Positions 34,620 to 47,987 of a stretch of 64,000 bases of DNA are shown one piece after another; position 1 is the stretch's first letter; each line of letters starts with the position of its first letter. The position numbers and the translations under genes are program-made. The stretch lies in the NCBI GenBank assembly GCA_007844125.1, contig CM017561.1, forward strand, positions 64,705,143-64,769,142, written 5' to 3'. This DNA is from Sinonovacula constricta (taxonomy: Eukaryota > Mollusca > Bivalvia > Cardiida > Solecurtidae). Under the pieces are notes generated by a model that was not told the DNA's origin, did not search any database, and worked only from the letters and a program-made list of their open reading frames with translations.

Positions 34620-36220
34620 AGTACTGACTAACGTTGTTTCTGAGCTGGTGTTTTCTGACATCGAAAAGTAGTTATAGAAACTTTTGAATTATGCAGTTTG
34701 TTATCTTTAAGTAAATATTATAATTACGTTTAAAAGATATCCTTGATAAAAATAGTTTTATTATTAAAGCTTTCCTTGATAAAAATTGTTTATCGTTGCT
34801 TTTTACTTCACATATGTAGAAACAATCTCATACTCTTGTGATCACAAATGTTTTATATTGTCTCAAAGAGAGAGTTTACAGAAGACTGTGACCAAACACA
34901 ATAAAATATAATTTTCAAAACAATCTAGTACAATTTTCATTTTAATTTGCGATGGAAGGTGGTTAGGTAAGGTTACAAGTGTAGATCGTCTTTCTGGCCA
35001 AAATCATTTTGCTTATTGTTTGGATGAAACAAAATTAATAATTCCGCAATGTCTTAAATAAAATGAACCGATTTTGACAGAACGAAATCCAGACTTTATA
35101 GAAAGTAACTGGTTTACAATTTTATTCCCAAAATGAAGCATCTGACTTTATGAAAGAAATAAAATAATTTTAGCATATTTCATAAGTTGATAACAATTGG
35201 GCCAAGATTTTCAAATCTTGATTTTCTGTTTAATCAAACAGACAACTTCTGTATTTTTCTTTTATTTAGACAGACCACTTAAGTAAGTAAAATCAAGCCA
35301 ATTGTTATAAAAACGTTTTATCCTCGACACACTATGTATTTTCAACGACAACAAGAAGGCACGGGCCCGTAGATGCCTTGTCCAATCAATGTATCGACTT
35401 CAGTCACGTTACGACGGTTATATAGAAACAAATCTTTTACGAATAAACATGGTAGATGAATTTTCTAATCCAATATAAGAAACACATATCAGGGTATTTG
35501 TGACGATTTCGGGAAAGATGAAAGCTTAGAACGTTTCTTGGTTCAAACGATAAGAACTGACATCATTTGATTAAACACCACTTGTGTACCTTTAAAAACA
35601 TCTGTTATATTTAAATAATGACACTAAGCGTTAAATGTCAGTTTTGTAAATGAAAACGGACGCCGTCTTTTTATATTTGTAAACGGGTGGCATATTTGTG
35701 AAAATGGTTTAACTCCTAATTGCTTTATACAATGCAAGTAAACTGACTGTTATAAATCGTCTTGATTACTGTAGAACTTGGAAATTAAAATGGTTGTCGT
35801 GGAGTATTTTTCTTGGAATGCTCATTAGTGTTAAGCTAAATAAAACTTTAAAAAGTCCAGTTGTATATCATTCCTGTCCACTATAAACTTAACACACGTA
35901 GACAGTTGAAGTCTGATTTAAGCTCAATAACAAGGTGTTCCATGATTATCATCTTAGTTTTAAGACTTTTAGAAAAAAAAGAAAACTCCAAATATTATGT
36001 TTTATCTTATTTAGGAGAAGTATTTTGCTATTGAGTATGGGTGGTAAACAGATAATAGCATAAGACAAACCAAGCAAACATGTTAGTTGTTTTTTACTCA
36101 AAATGTCTCAAATGCCTTATATAAACCCAACACGTTGAAGACTAATTTTTCCATTCTTTTTCTGCTTGCAAAGCCTTATTATTATTTATTTCCTTTTTAA
36201 TCTAGTAGAGTGGTGCAGAA
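34620..36220. other. No gene recognised
   Basis: AT-rich, with only short chance frames. Confidence 0.5.
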
Positions 36221-36224
36221 ATAA

Positions 36225-36305
36225 TTGTCAAAGTGAAAAAGTAGAAAGACAAAGGTTGACAAATCGGGATTCGAACCCTCAATCACCATATTTTAAGCAT
36301 ATAAC
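36225..36305 (-). mobile_element. tRNA-like fragment (SINE remnant)
   Basis: On the minus strand GAGGGTTCGAATCCCGA is a good tRNA T-arm/B box. The A-box part upstream is degenerate, so a working tRNA gene is unlikely. Confidence 0.45.
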
Positions 36306-36309
36306 CGTT

Positions 36310-38250
36310 AATTTGATACTCTTTAGCTGGAAGTGCAGCATTATATTTCCCTTAGAATAACTGAAATCTTAAACAGAAGCAAGGTCCAATTTCAGAACGG
36401 ACACTAGCTGCGATGTGGCCTGACCTAATCTCAAGACAGCAACTGTGGTGCACAGATTCAATTAAGAGAAACCTTTTCAACCACAATTTCATTACTGTAT
36501 GTACACAGTTTTGGTAATTGTATGTAGATTATATTAACTTAAGTGTTCTAGGGAGCCGACAGCGGCCATTCACCGAATTTCTGCTAGATTAGAATTACAA
36601 ATGTCCAGAAAGGCCTACTGATCACAATCACTACATGGTTTGAATAAACACATTTAACACAGTTTTATACCGATACAAATTTAAAGTGAAGTTGCACACT
36701 AATTTCATATGAGGATATAATAATAAACATGTAAATATTATATAATGTTTACGCATCTTCAACCACAGCTAATACTTTATAGAAAATAAAATAAAGTAAA
36801 TCAAAAGAAAGCTTAAAAAGAATTAAAGTAAAGTTACACAGAACATATTATTTATATTATATTATACCTTTATCACTTTTTACATTTCTAGTATATATAA
36901 TAGTATACATTTATCACTAGAAATGTAAATGATTACATTATATAGATATAATTTATTACTACAGCAGCCTATGCTAAAAGAAAAAGTAAATAGAGTAAGA
37001 CAAGAGTAAACTAAAGAAATAATAACACAATCGACTTCAGAAAACATCAGACTTTAAACATGACATGTTGTTGCCTAGAAAACCTATTCTGCTCTTTTTG
37101 TAGATGAAACGTATATCAGTGTTGCAGAGGTACATGACCAAATGTAATAATTATAAATGTCTTTAAAACCCCAATATTAAATCTTAACGTATGCGAAGAT
37201 GATATCAAGAATGAATTAAAAATATAATTAGCAAAAACGTTTAGAGTGTTTCGATACCAAGCTTAAGCAAAAATAGTTGATAAATGAAAAGCGTGTTTCA
37301 AGTAGACACTGTGTAGGAAGTGACAGAGTTTTAAATACATATAAAACTACATGTGTTTGTAAGGATTCATTCAAGACATTCATTTTATCTTACAAAAAGT
37401 ATTTTAATTGTCTTAAATTTATAATTAGTGTTTTGGTAGCATATGTCATATGATGTTCAGTGGATCTACTGATACAAGAATGCAACATCCTTGCACATGT
37501 GTGATTCCAGTTCTAGAGGGTTGTTTACTCTGATTACATTGCAAACTTAGATAAGATAGGCGTAATGTTTACATTTACATTAATTATGTATATTATATAG
37601 ATATTTAAAGTAGAAAAATGTACGTTTATTAAGAATGATTAAACTATAAGATGATATGCGCTAAGCAGACGAGTACATTTATCAAACACTTGGAAGACTT
37701 TTGATTTGAAACAATGAAGTTTTATAAAACGGACAGCACAAACACAAAATTACATTTTATATGTTAATATCTTCTAAAGTAAGCCTTGGATTTGAATCGA
37801 CCATTACGCACACATGCACCCACATGCATACACATACACGCAAAACAAATTCAACATTTATACTAGTAGACAGAATAATGCGATATAATGCTTTCATGAT
37901 TTTTTAAACTTAAGGTCGTCGTTTATATTTGGTAGTCTCTGACAATCTTAACAAAAATAAATCACATAACAATGCTCTTCGCGATTAATTGCAATCAACG
38001 GTATTTTCAAACGATTGTTACATTTAAAAACATACTTCCGCATCACAATAAATGCAGCAAACAAAATTGAGTTCTTCTCCAGTCCATTTTTACCAATTAC
38101 TCTCTGCTTAAACGCTTTATTTTCATTGAACCTATTATAGTTATTTTATTAGTTGATACTCGCATAATCGTGTAATCAACGTTTGTCTATGTAAATGTGA
38201 AAATTATAAATACATGTACATAAATACACTTCAACTAGCACTAAATATGC
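36310..38250. other. No gene recognised
   Basis: AT-rich. A short imperfect palindrome surrounds CATTTCTAGTATATATAATA (about 36882). Nothing else. Confidence 0.45.
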
Positions 38251-38480
38251 CACCTTTCATGTTTTTCAGACACGCAGAAAATATCTACCAATATTTGTGT
38301 TTATTAACCCTGACATAGGCGGGAAACGATCTCTGTCGGCCTTCGAGTTTATGTCAGTTTTAGTTTGTCACAAAAGAAAACGCCAAGGTGTTAATTAAAT
38401 ATTTGTGCTGTTCATCGTGTGCTCCGTACATCATCTTTTTATAGTAAAACAAGATATATAAGACCACGAATATATACATT
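38250..38480 (-). repeat. Dispersed repeat family R2, copy 2 (minus)
   Basis: The reverse complement contains TGACATAAACTCGAAGGCCG followed by ACAGAGA and AGATATTTTCTG, in the same order as 50838-50930. Confidence 0.75.
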
Positions 38481-38489
38481 TAACAGCAG

Positions 38490-41070
38490 GAAACGTGATT
38501 AGATAGTAAGTCTTACCACCACTATTGCAGGTGATACTTGAGAAAATATAATGAATTTACACAAATTATGACAAATAGCATGAACTTACTAGGCATAAAG
38601 AACATAACAATAGTCAGAGGCTTTTCATTTTTGCAGACAAAAAGCGTCTATGTCTGCTAATAACGATAACCACTTTTCCATATCTTATTTAAATTATAGA
38701 AATAATTCCTCTGGCTATTGTGTGCAATATTATTACTATAATTAAAACATCGCGGAAACTATACTGTTATAATATCAAATTTCATTTATCAACTTGATCT
38801 TAAGACTAAAAAACTTCATTCACTCTAATTCTGCGATAATAACATTTCATAGATGACTATTTGTATCATTTGTGTCAATATGGCAAAGAACAAGTGTCCA
38901 CAGGCTGTGGCACAATAACATTTCTAATCCATGCATTTGATACAGCTCAACGAGCTCACTTGAGCGGTATACGAACAAAGCGTTTCAGATTTATTACCAA
39001 GTCACAATGATTTAACTATTGTATTAAATATCGCAATACGTTGCTTCTACACATATTTGTTTCTCGTATCATATTTTATAGTACCAGCTCCTTGTGGAAT
39101 TCAAATTCTTTTATTGCAAAACTTCTAAAATACATCCTTTTCTAGATGATGAAAGTTTTATGACGTTAGTAAAATATATTATTGAGAGCATTTGTTACAT
39201 TTATTTCGGATTTTGCACATTTTAGAAGCGTTTCTCGAGTCAGCTTAATGTGTATATCATAATCTGCAGCATGATCGATCGATATTATCCCTTTATGTCA
39301 TCTTTTCGGCTAACAATGCCTCATGAAAAAGAAGAGTATTAAATCGTACGGATAAAACTGAATGACTGGAATATACGTGTTATATGGTGTTTATAAATGA
39401 TGTAGTTTCATCTCTCGATTGTTGGGTATATTGTATTCGAGTTTAACATTAAAATCGTGATGGTTTCATTTGCAAAGACACTTAGTCGTACAGGTTCGAA
39501 AAACGACAAAAGGCTGAACACAAAGCAAATGTTTAAGAAAGTATAAGGGGTTTACGGTAGATAAGTTTTCATTGTTTTAAGAACTTGCACATTCTCTTAT
39601 TAAAAACATGCACACTATGCAAATCATATTAAGCTTTGTTAAAGGTAATATATAACAATTTACCTCTTTTAGGAAAACGCGAATACATATTGCTGCTAAA
39701 ATTCAGTAACCAGACGTAAAACACTTTATTGCATACGATGTTTAATAATTTAAACCAATTGATGGCTTTCATTTTTATGGGAGCACGGTGTACTTACTTT
39801 TTGTTTTGCCACAAAGCCTCGTAATTATGCATTGACATCATGTTCAGAAATAGGTTAGTATTCTGTGCATATAAATTGTATATATTTTGTATATAGTGTC
39901 ATTTCCACCGTATGTCAAAATGTTAATTATACCTCAATATATTCAAAATCATTTGTCACGGTTAAAATATAAACATTGTTTTAATTGTGACAATCAAAAT
40001 ACAGTGTAGATCTGTATGTCTTAGGCTAAGTCAAAGGCAGCTATATTTGAATATGAACTTTATTTACAAACAAGATACAAATATACACAATGTAAAAGTG
40101 TGCCATAAAATTCAAAATCCAAATACAATAAACAAACTGCCATTGTATTAGCTGCATTTATTATAACGAACTATTTATTGCCTCGGAATATTTGCATGTA
40201 TTGACTTTCAAGTACAGTAAGTATGATTGAATTCATCCGCAAGAATAGCTCCCACGTGGGTGATGTGGCATTAATGTACTTAAGATATAATTGAATCATG
40301 CCCAAACTTCGATATCTGTACTTATTATATCCCTTTGGAAGTTGACACGGTGTACTTCATTAGCGCTTAGATTGGTTTCTCCAACACAAAGTATTTAACC
40401 TTATTTCACAAATATTTCTTATTAAGTTATAGATAAATATTTTACCTATCTACAGCTTTGTCGATGTCTATCCTACATTTGAAATGTTCTTGATACGAAC
40501 TCATGCGACAATATACGCACATGAAGAATTCTCCTTTCTTGCCAAGTAGCAGACTGTTTTATTTTACCTGGCAACGCACGAACTATTAGATCATAAATGT
40601 TAATCAATGCTGTTTTTAACTAATTAAAACATGACATTCTAATTTAAAACATATGGTGAGTTATTTTATGACCACACGATAATATGTTTTTTCATGACCC
40701 GATGTAACACGCACACGGCTTATAATGGTAATTTCGGGATAATATATTAAAAGTCATTAGAAGGTCTGAAGTCAGTCTTTGTACAGTAGAGTTTATTTTT
40801 CGAAAAAGGCAAGTCATTTTATCATTTGTACTTAACTATGCATAAAACTTAGATATAAGCTTAAGAACTACTAACAGAATAAGTATAATACAAATACAGA
40901 TTACCTTTTGAAAAAAAGTTTACTTTTTATAATTAAACCTCCAATAGTCCAAATGATTTTGCAAGCATTTAGGATGCACGAGAATCCCGGCAAAATGTAA
41001 CAAATTACAGAAATGATGCACATGAATACACTTGGCATCCTTTATCTAATCAAACCATGGGTAAAAGTTT
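38490..41070. other. No gene recognised
   Basis: AT-rich. Around 39050-39140, CTACACATATTTG, AGTACCAGCTC and TTCAAATTCTTTTATTGCAA resemble 61093-61160, a faint dispersed repeat. Confidence 0.4.
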
Positions 41071-41079
41071 AAGAAGTGA

Positions 41080-41330
41080 CAGAAAAAAAATGTAGAAGAA
41101 GAAATAGAAGACGAAGAAAAGAAAAGGAAGAAGAAGAAGATAATGATGAAGAAGAAGAAGAAGAAAAAGAAGAAGAAGAAGAAGAAGAAGAAGATGAAGA
41201 AGAAGAAGAAGAAGAAGAAAAAGAAGAAGCAAACAAGAAGAACAGAACAGGAAAAACAAGTATAAGAAGTTGAATAAGAAGATGAAGAAGAAAAAGAAGA
41301 AGTGGAGGAAGAAGAAATAGAATAATGAAA
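41080..41330. repeat. Purine-rich (GAA)n tract
   Basis: About 250 bp, nearly all purine on the + strand, mostly GAA/AAG units. Acidic/basic or Phe/Ser/Leu-rich frames over it are artefacts. Confidence 0.95.
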
Positions 41331-41339
41331 ACAGGAGAT

Positions 41340-42320
41340 GGAAGAAGGGTGTTTACACATTTATTACATGTAGAGATGTGGCTGTGTATCAAAACTGCAC
41401 AAATATATTAATATCATGAAATTCCAAGTTCAGGAAAGAAATGTTAATTGATATGAAAGCCAGCATATCCACACATAAGTGCATTTTTAAATGCGTTAGA
41501 AGCAGTTAGAATCGACGAAATATAAATATCATTTATAATGTTATACATGTTCTTAATAGATTTCATTGTGTGTAATTAACTGCAGTTTCTTCAGTAAAAA
41601 GAGCAGCTTTCAAATGTTTAACAATTGACATTTCTTGATGTTTTTCTGTACCTTTATGTATGCAGCAATAAAATATTGTTGGAACATAGCTGTACTTGGA
41701 TTATTTTCTAAACAGAAAATATTTATGTTTATTTATAAATATTTAATATTCAGCGCATTAGGGTCTTTAAATATATCTTAACTACATTGTAACATATTTA
41801 ATAAAAGTTGGCCGAGTTTAACGTTGAATGATAATTCATGATAGCTTTATAAAATGCTACTAACATACAACATAATCATCGACCTGAGTATATCTTATAC
41901 AGTATATCTTTAAACAAACTTTTAAGATGAACATTAATAAAATCAAACTACAATTAGAAAATGCGGTTCTTAATTACATATTGAATCACAAGCACACACA
42001 CGTAAACATGCTAAAACTTTTTTTCTTTTCTACAATTTTATAGTGTTATAATATTTACCTGTCAACGCCATTATGAGATATAAGGCTATCCAGTTAATTG
42101 TTACATTTACTTACATGTATAAGACAATAAGACAATGCTACACGTATTTGCGGGACCATGAATGTGTCACATTTACGCTATTTCTTGTATACAAGTCATG
42201 GTACAATCCGAGATATATATCAAAGACTTCTCGTTATTTAAAGTTTAAATATACAATTATTCGTTACGACCAGACATAGTATCTTGACATTACAACATAA
42301 TAGTTAAATACTGTATGTTT
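41340..42320. other. No gene recognised
   Basis: AT-rich, short chance frames only. Confidence 0.5.
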
Positions 42321-42339
42321 TCCTGTTTGTTGTGTTGTT

Positions 42340-42480
42340 TTAATGCACCTTCATTTTTATGATGATAGTTGCGATTTCCAGCGTCATTGTTGGATGAAAT
42401 CCCCAGACATTGGTCAAGGTCAGACCTCTCCACATGAAAGTTCTTATCCGACCGCGACTCAAACCCACGATGTGAGTAGA
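42340..42480 (-). mobile_element. SINE-like fragment
   Basis: On the minus strand CGTGGGTTTGAGTCGCGGTC resembles a B box followed by ACTTTCATGTGGAGAGG, a body sequence typical of molluscan tRNA-derived SINEs. Truncated. Confidence 0.45.
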
Positions 42481-42844
42481 CTGTTAAGTTACATGTATAC
42501 AAAAATTTCTAATTTTTATGCGCTTATATACATTAAAAAGACCATACCAGCCGTTTGATAAAGTGAAATGTTGCGATCTCGTTTAGTGTCATTGATTTTT
42601 TAAAAAGTTTCGAAACGTGTAATAAGTACGTGAACTTTGCCATCACATTATGAATGATAAAGCCTCGTTTTGCGTGCTGCTAATATACGAGCATATTAAA
42701 TATAAAAGAAACCAGGTCTGTTTAAACTATAACAGCGAATGCTTGCTGAGAATATTATGTACGTATGCGTAGAAAAGAAATTGTGCAATACTTTCACCCT
42801 TTTAATGTTAAGAAAAGCAAGAAAGAGAGTCCACCGTCACTAGG

Positions 42845-42904
42845 CCAATCAAACAGGCCAATCAAACAGGCCAATCACGGCCAATCAATCGTAAACAGGC
42901 CAAT
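42845..42904 (+). promoter_or_regulatory. Cluster of five CCAAT motifs
   Basis: CCAAT at 42845, 42858, 42871, 42881 and 42900, mostly in AACAGGCCAATCA units about 13 bp long. It could bind CCAAT factors (NF-Y) or be a plain minisatellite. No gene start is recognised beside it. Confidence 0.5.
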
Positions 42905-43709
42905 TGATAAGTTTATTACCTTGAACATTTACTTCAGTTTAATTATACGTTAAGCTTTTTCGCAGCAAATTGTTTAATTATTTTAACGGATTGTTCCTTT
43001 TCCTGACGTTAATCCTTTTAACAAGAACGAGTTTCCACCTCAATTCTAAGTACACAAAATTGACCTGTTTGTTTTTACGTCTGAAAGAAGTAACCTACGC
43101 ACTGTCGAAATATGTCTCATTGGTGTCCAAAATGTCATTTTTTCTTGTATAACAAAATAAAGTGTTAGAACAGAGATAAATTGCCCCTTATTTTCTGTAA
43201 CATATCCTTAAACCATGGCCAAGTGTCTGAGACTAGAGATACAGCCGATCCTCTACGCAGCCTAGACTGTTTAAAAGTGTCTTGTCAGGCGCCTGCATCC
43301 TGATCACAATGTCTACATATAATATGGTTTTCAGGACAGCAGGGAGCCTCCTGGCAAAGTGAAGAATCGCCGACTGTAACTTATCTCACTTCTCAACTCC
43401 TCACGCGTTCTGCCGAAATCTAACAGTGGGGTAGTATTAAAGTCTTCCAGATACGGTGCTTCGGTGGTCTGTACCCAATAAAAAACGCAGATCATCTTTA
43501 TAATGACAATGAATATGTCGCTGCGAGGTATTTCACAACACAAATGCTCAGGATGACACTGTGGAAGTAGGCAGTGTACGAATAACTGAAACAAAATAAT
43601 TTTAAATTTTCAATCTTGGCATGAATACACTTTACACCAAAAGAATAATGTTGAATAAATAAATTTTGCAATAAAAGTTTAGAAAACCGGCAAGGATTAC
43701 GTGCTACAA

Positions 43710-43762
43710 AAGATAACAGATAAAGTTTGTGTAGAACCAATTGGTTCAAACTTTATCTGTTA

Positions 43763-43766
<4 letters not shown>
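43710..43766. repeat. Long hairpin beside (TA)n tract
   Basis: Arms 43710-43729 (AAGATAACAGATAAAGTTTG) and 43747-43766 are exact reverse complements. The loop contains a second palindrome AACCAATTGGTT (43735-43746) and a 5-nt asymmetric TGTAG. Confidence 0.9.
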
Positions 43767-43933
<167 letters not shown>

Positions 43934-43934
43934 G

Positions 43935-44980
43935 GAAAAGTTATCGAGCTTGATGTCACCAATGTAGTAGCTTGGCAAAACATCTGTCACGGATTATTCA
44001 CAATAAATTCTCATTGCTTTATATGAAGAGAACTGAAACAATGTCATATACGTGGGTAAGGTCTGTTACTTTGTCACAGTCCGAGAAAATGCCAATGTAA
44101 GCCGCTGTCATGTTGACATTAATGATAATAGATGGCCATCTTTCATGTTCTATATGTCTGTAGAGGATCAAAGAATTACAGCGAGGGAAAGACAACAATT
44201 TTATTGTTCAGACCTCGATATCGATATAATTAACATTGCTATTATATTGTATGTAAACTATAGACAGGTATTCTTTAACAAATGGTGACCCCATCCCCAA
44301 AGTATAACATGATAAAAACAACGAGGGACAGTGTACGACAGTATCTACCATCGGAAAAGGAACGCAGACTGTTTTTTTAAATACGTATTCAGACTAGGTT
44401 GTAACAGTGACATTGAGACGGCAGAAACGGAACGTCTTCCGCGTAAGGTCACCCTCAAGTAAATTTTGGTATTGATATATTGTCAATGTATCTTTTTTAA
44501 TAATTTTCCATTGCACTGAACGGGTTTTCGACGTACCAACACTTTACCGAATCCATTACACCGTCCAGTGTGCGATATTAATATAAGAACAAAAGCAATA
44601 ATAAGTTTAAGGGTCGCCGTTTTCTGCAAACCAGTAATCCTTACTCTCTTTTAGGCTGCCATTGTCATGTCGAATATTTTACCATGAATCTCTGTTTATT
44701 TCTATTTCTACTCTCGGACATTTAGGCCTTTTCAACACGGAACTATACGGAAAAATGCGAACAGAATTGAAGAGTTCAAATTGTTAACGCCGCCCATGGT
44801 AAAAGTGCCTATTCACTCGCAACTTTAAAGAAATTGGAAACTGCTTGGTAATGTATTTAGTGTCATTCCTTTTCTAAAGTGAAATGATCAATTTATCCAG
44901 AATATCAACAATACCAAACATTTTATTAGAATATGATTGTTGTTGTTTTTATAATTTGTTTTTAAATACATCGCAGCGAC
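43935..44980. other. No gene recognised
   Basis: Short chance frames only; slightly higher CpG around 44400-44560. Confidence 0.45.
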
Positions 44981-44984
44981 GAAT

Positions 44985-45140
44985 GGTGACCATTTTAGCG
45001 ATGTCCAACTATTTTGGTGGAGGAAGACCACGGACAAATGTCTTGGTAGAACCACAGGCACACTGCAGGTCAGCTGGAAGATCTCCCCTCATTAAGCCTC
45101 TCGCCCTGAACAGGACTCGATCCCACGCGGTGTAAGGCTA
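44985..45140 (-). mobile_element. Molluscan tRNA-derived SINE, minus strand
   Basis: On the minus strand: a B box (GTGGGATCGAGTCCTG), then CTTCCAGCTGAC, GTGGTTCTACCAAGAC and GTGGTCTTCCTCCACCA. This order matches the body of a SINE widespread in bivalves. The A-box end is truncated. Family name left open. Confidence 0.65.
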
Positions 45141-45149
45141 AGCAGTCAG

Positions 45150-46550
45150 AAGACTTACAAATATGTGACTACCTGTGTGTGTGTGTGTGTAAACGACTCA
45201 TTTTAGTACAAATAAAAATCCCTACAAATATAGAAAAGGTGATAAGAGTCATTTGAAATTGTTATAAATTCCATGATTGTGACTGTCATTTGAAATTTCC
45301 TTTTAGTTGACGGTCATCTTCTTCTAAATAGTTTAATTACAATTTTATTGTTGTATTTGGCTCTCTACCTTTTGTAAGTAGTTGATGATTCCGTTTAAAT
45401 CCAGGTTTTCTTAATTTAATATCCATAAACACACTGGTATATAAAAGGCGCTTATAAATATGTCTTAAAGCAAATTCGCATACAAAGTGTTCCTTTTAAT
45501 AAAATTTACCATTCAGATATGACAAATATAAATATTTAAATATGTTCACTTTCATAATAATGTCGGTATCTTGAAAGTTTTGCTTCAATGGCCCATAATG
45601 CGTCATCTTTATTCAGCATACGTAGTCTCTTTTTCCCTAACGCAACATATATTAAGAAAGATGTTTTGATTGTCTATCAGTTTTGCATGTCACTTTCAAG
45701 GTGGTATTCGACAGTTTTGAGCAAAGTTTTGTTTGCCAAGTTGTCCAAATAAATTATGGTTACCTGAAAAGATTCCGCAAAATGCTGTTAATTGACACCC
45801 CATTGGTCATTACAAACATGTATTCACTCTCTGAGCCAAGCTGCACTGTAAGCTATTTTTAAACTTAAAAAACAACAACACGTGACCACTTACTTTTGAG
45901 ATTACATTATATCATCAGCCTGATTATCCGCTCTGACGTCGATAACTATTTTTGCAGAAATTCCCATCGTGCTTGTTTATTGATTTGGAAATAATTAACA
46001 TTTAGAGCTAATTATTTCGCGAGCTGTATTGTCTTACAATTGAGATAGTGGTAAAAGTCGTTTATACTCAGACTCACATACGAGTTAAAGAAGATGTTTG
46101 TTTCCCGAATCTCTAAAATAGGGTATTGACATTTATGAGGTACTTTACCTCGACCTGGACGTTGTTTATGTTTGTTTGCGATTTGTGCACGTTTAATAGA
46201 CTGCTAATGGATGTTCTTTTACGTTTTAGTTTGTAATTAGAAAATGCACTTCATGTGATAACATCAAACTTGTTGGCACACGATATAAAACACCAAAACG
46301 TAGCGTTTATTATGTCAAATTGTAACGCATTCCTGATGATGACTACGTAATGATATTTGGGAAAATGACGAATACCCTCTGTAAGATTTGAACATGTGGA
46401 CAAATACGCCCCGCACAAAGGAAAGAAAAGGGGCAGTGGAAGCAAAAAGTTCATTTTGCCAAATAAATGGACAAATACGCCCTCGCCCCCATCCAACCTT
46501 ACTAGTATATTATTTAAAAAGTATTCTATTCATTAAAACAATTGAGTAAG
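45150..46550. other. No gene recognised
   Basis: A (GT)n run of 16 bp at 45174. 45690-45740 resembles 32390-32440. No exon recognised. Confidence 0.45.
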
Positions 46551-46559
46551 TCTGCTCAA

Positions 46560-46900
46560 GAATTTTAAAGGAGTTGGGACAAATACGTTTATCCCACCAT
46601 CTCTGTAAATATCGGTTGATATTACCCGTGTGATAAAGATGAGCTTTATCAACCGATATTCGTGCACCTGCTCTAAGCCGGACTACTTTTTTGACGAAAC
46701 GATCAGGAGTTTTTACGAGAACTCATTTATCCCGTAATTATGCTTATGATCACCCCAAAAATGTCCATAAATATTGGTTAAATAGAGCAAAAAAAGGCTA
46801 TCAAAAATGGATGAGAGCGGTTTCGATTTCTGTCCTGCAGGATTGAAAACTTAAGTAGCAGCGTCTTAACCGACTGAGCTAACCGGACAATTCTTCGCAA
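46560..46900 (-). mobile_element. tRNA-derived SINE with internal hairpins
   Basis: On the minus strand GTCCGGTTAGCTCAGTCGGT (46894-46870 region) is a very good A-box region, followed by TAAGACGCTGC and a degraded B box (GAAATCGAAACC). Downstream lies a hairpin pair at 46608-46660. The tRNA part is too diverged to be a functional gene. Confidence 0.65.
46608..46660. repeat. Two overlapping, mutually exclusive hairpins
   Basis: AATATCGGTTGATA (46608-46621) pairs exactly with 46647-46660. TGATAAAG (46631-46638) pairs with CTTTATCA (46644-46651), which overlaps the same right arm. Confidence 0.8.
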
Positions 46901-47119
46901 GCTTCCGAAGTTTTATTTAAGGATGAAATAGAAAATTTGAAAAAAAAAAAAATTCTGATCAGAAAAATGAAACAACGTGTATTACAGGAACACGATTAAA
47001 ATTGTTTAGTAATAGTAATAAAATCAATAAAAGTACGAATTTGTAGTCTGCAAAAATAAAAACAACTGTCGAATTGTCAGATCATGCCAGTCCCCGTTGT
47101 TTTAGATGTTATTTAGTGT

Positions 47120-47428
47120 GAATTGAAAGAATGTGATGAAGAATCGTGTAAAAACCTAAGCAGTGTTGAAGACATAAGCTACGAGGATTTCGAGGCAAAA
47201 TCTGGCTTTAATCCGAACATTTTTTAGAAGGAAATTGATCTTGAATCTGTGGTGACTGTTTCAGATTGCAACCATCTGCCTAATCTTAGGACAGACCCTG
47301 ATGATCAAATGTCGTTACATGATGAACATTCAAATTGTTTAGATAGAGCTCGATCTTAAGTCGAACCAAATACAGCTGACTGCACAGATCTGGACAAATG
47401 TGCTAAAAATCACAGTTTCAAGACGTAA
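47120..47428 (+). pseudogene. Decayed acidic reading frame
   Basis: 103 codons with two internal stops (TAG at 47225 and a later TAA) before the final TAA. Codon pattern and composition look coding: segments such as SSVEDISYEDFEAKSGFNP and VVTVSDCNHLPNLRTDPDDQ. It may be the remnant of a transposon protein or host exon. I recognise no family. Confidence 0.4.
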
Positions 47429-47987
47429 ACATGAACACCAACCCACCACCTCCAATCCCAACATTTCTCCAAATTTCGCAAGTCACCCTGTCAAAAACAC
47501 AACTGTCTTCGAAATTTTAAAGCGCTATATTCAATGTTCATAATTTCATCATTGTCATCAACAATTAAAATCCATGAGCTACTGTTTGTTACATCCACAA
47601 ACATACAAACCTCGAATGTAATTCGCGTTTCTTAATGCCAAGTGCGTAGCAACTTTTATGTTACACGACCTTGACATTACTCACTACATGTTAACTTTAC
47701 ACGAGGGTGTGTTTTTTGTTGTTCTTTTTTTCTAACCATCATTTTTAGTTATCGTAATCAATAAAATTACAACCTTATGTATAGCGCAAATAAAATGAAA
47801 GAAATAACATGTTTTTTGTCTGATTTTTTATTGTAAAAAAGAACTATTTCTTATAGCCGAATTACTCTATTGTTCGCGCATGAATTTCGTGTATTGCATT
47901 GGAATGTCAGATTATGTAACGGAGGAGCAGTAGCGGAAAATTTAAATGTTTACCTTTGAAACGCTGTTGATGATGGGATAAAAAGAT

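Noticed and set aside
36225..36305. Possible tRNA gene on the minus strand
   Set aside because: Good T-arm only; the D-arm side is degenerate.
41046..41392. Phe/Ser/Leu-rich and Glu/Lys-rich frames
   Set aside because: Products of the GAA-rich tract.
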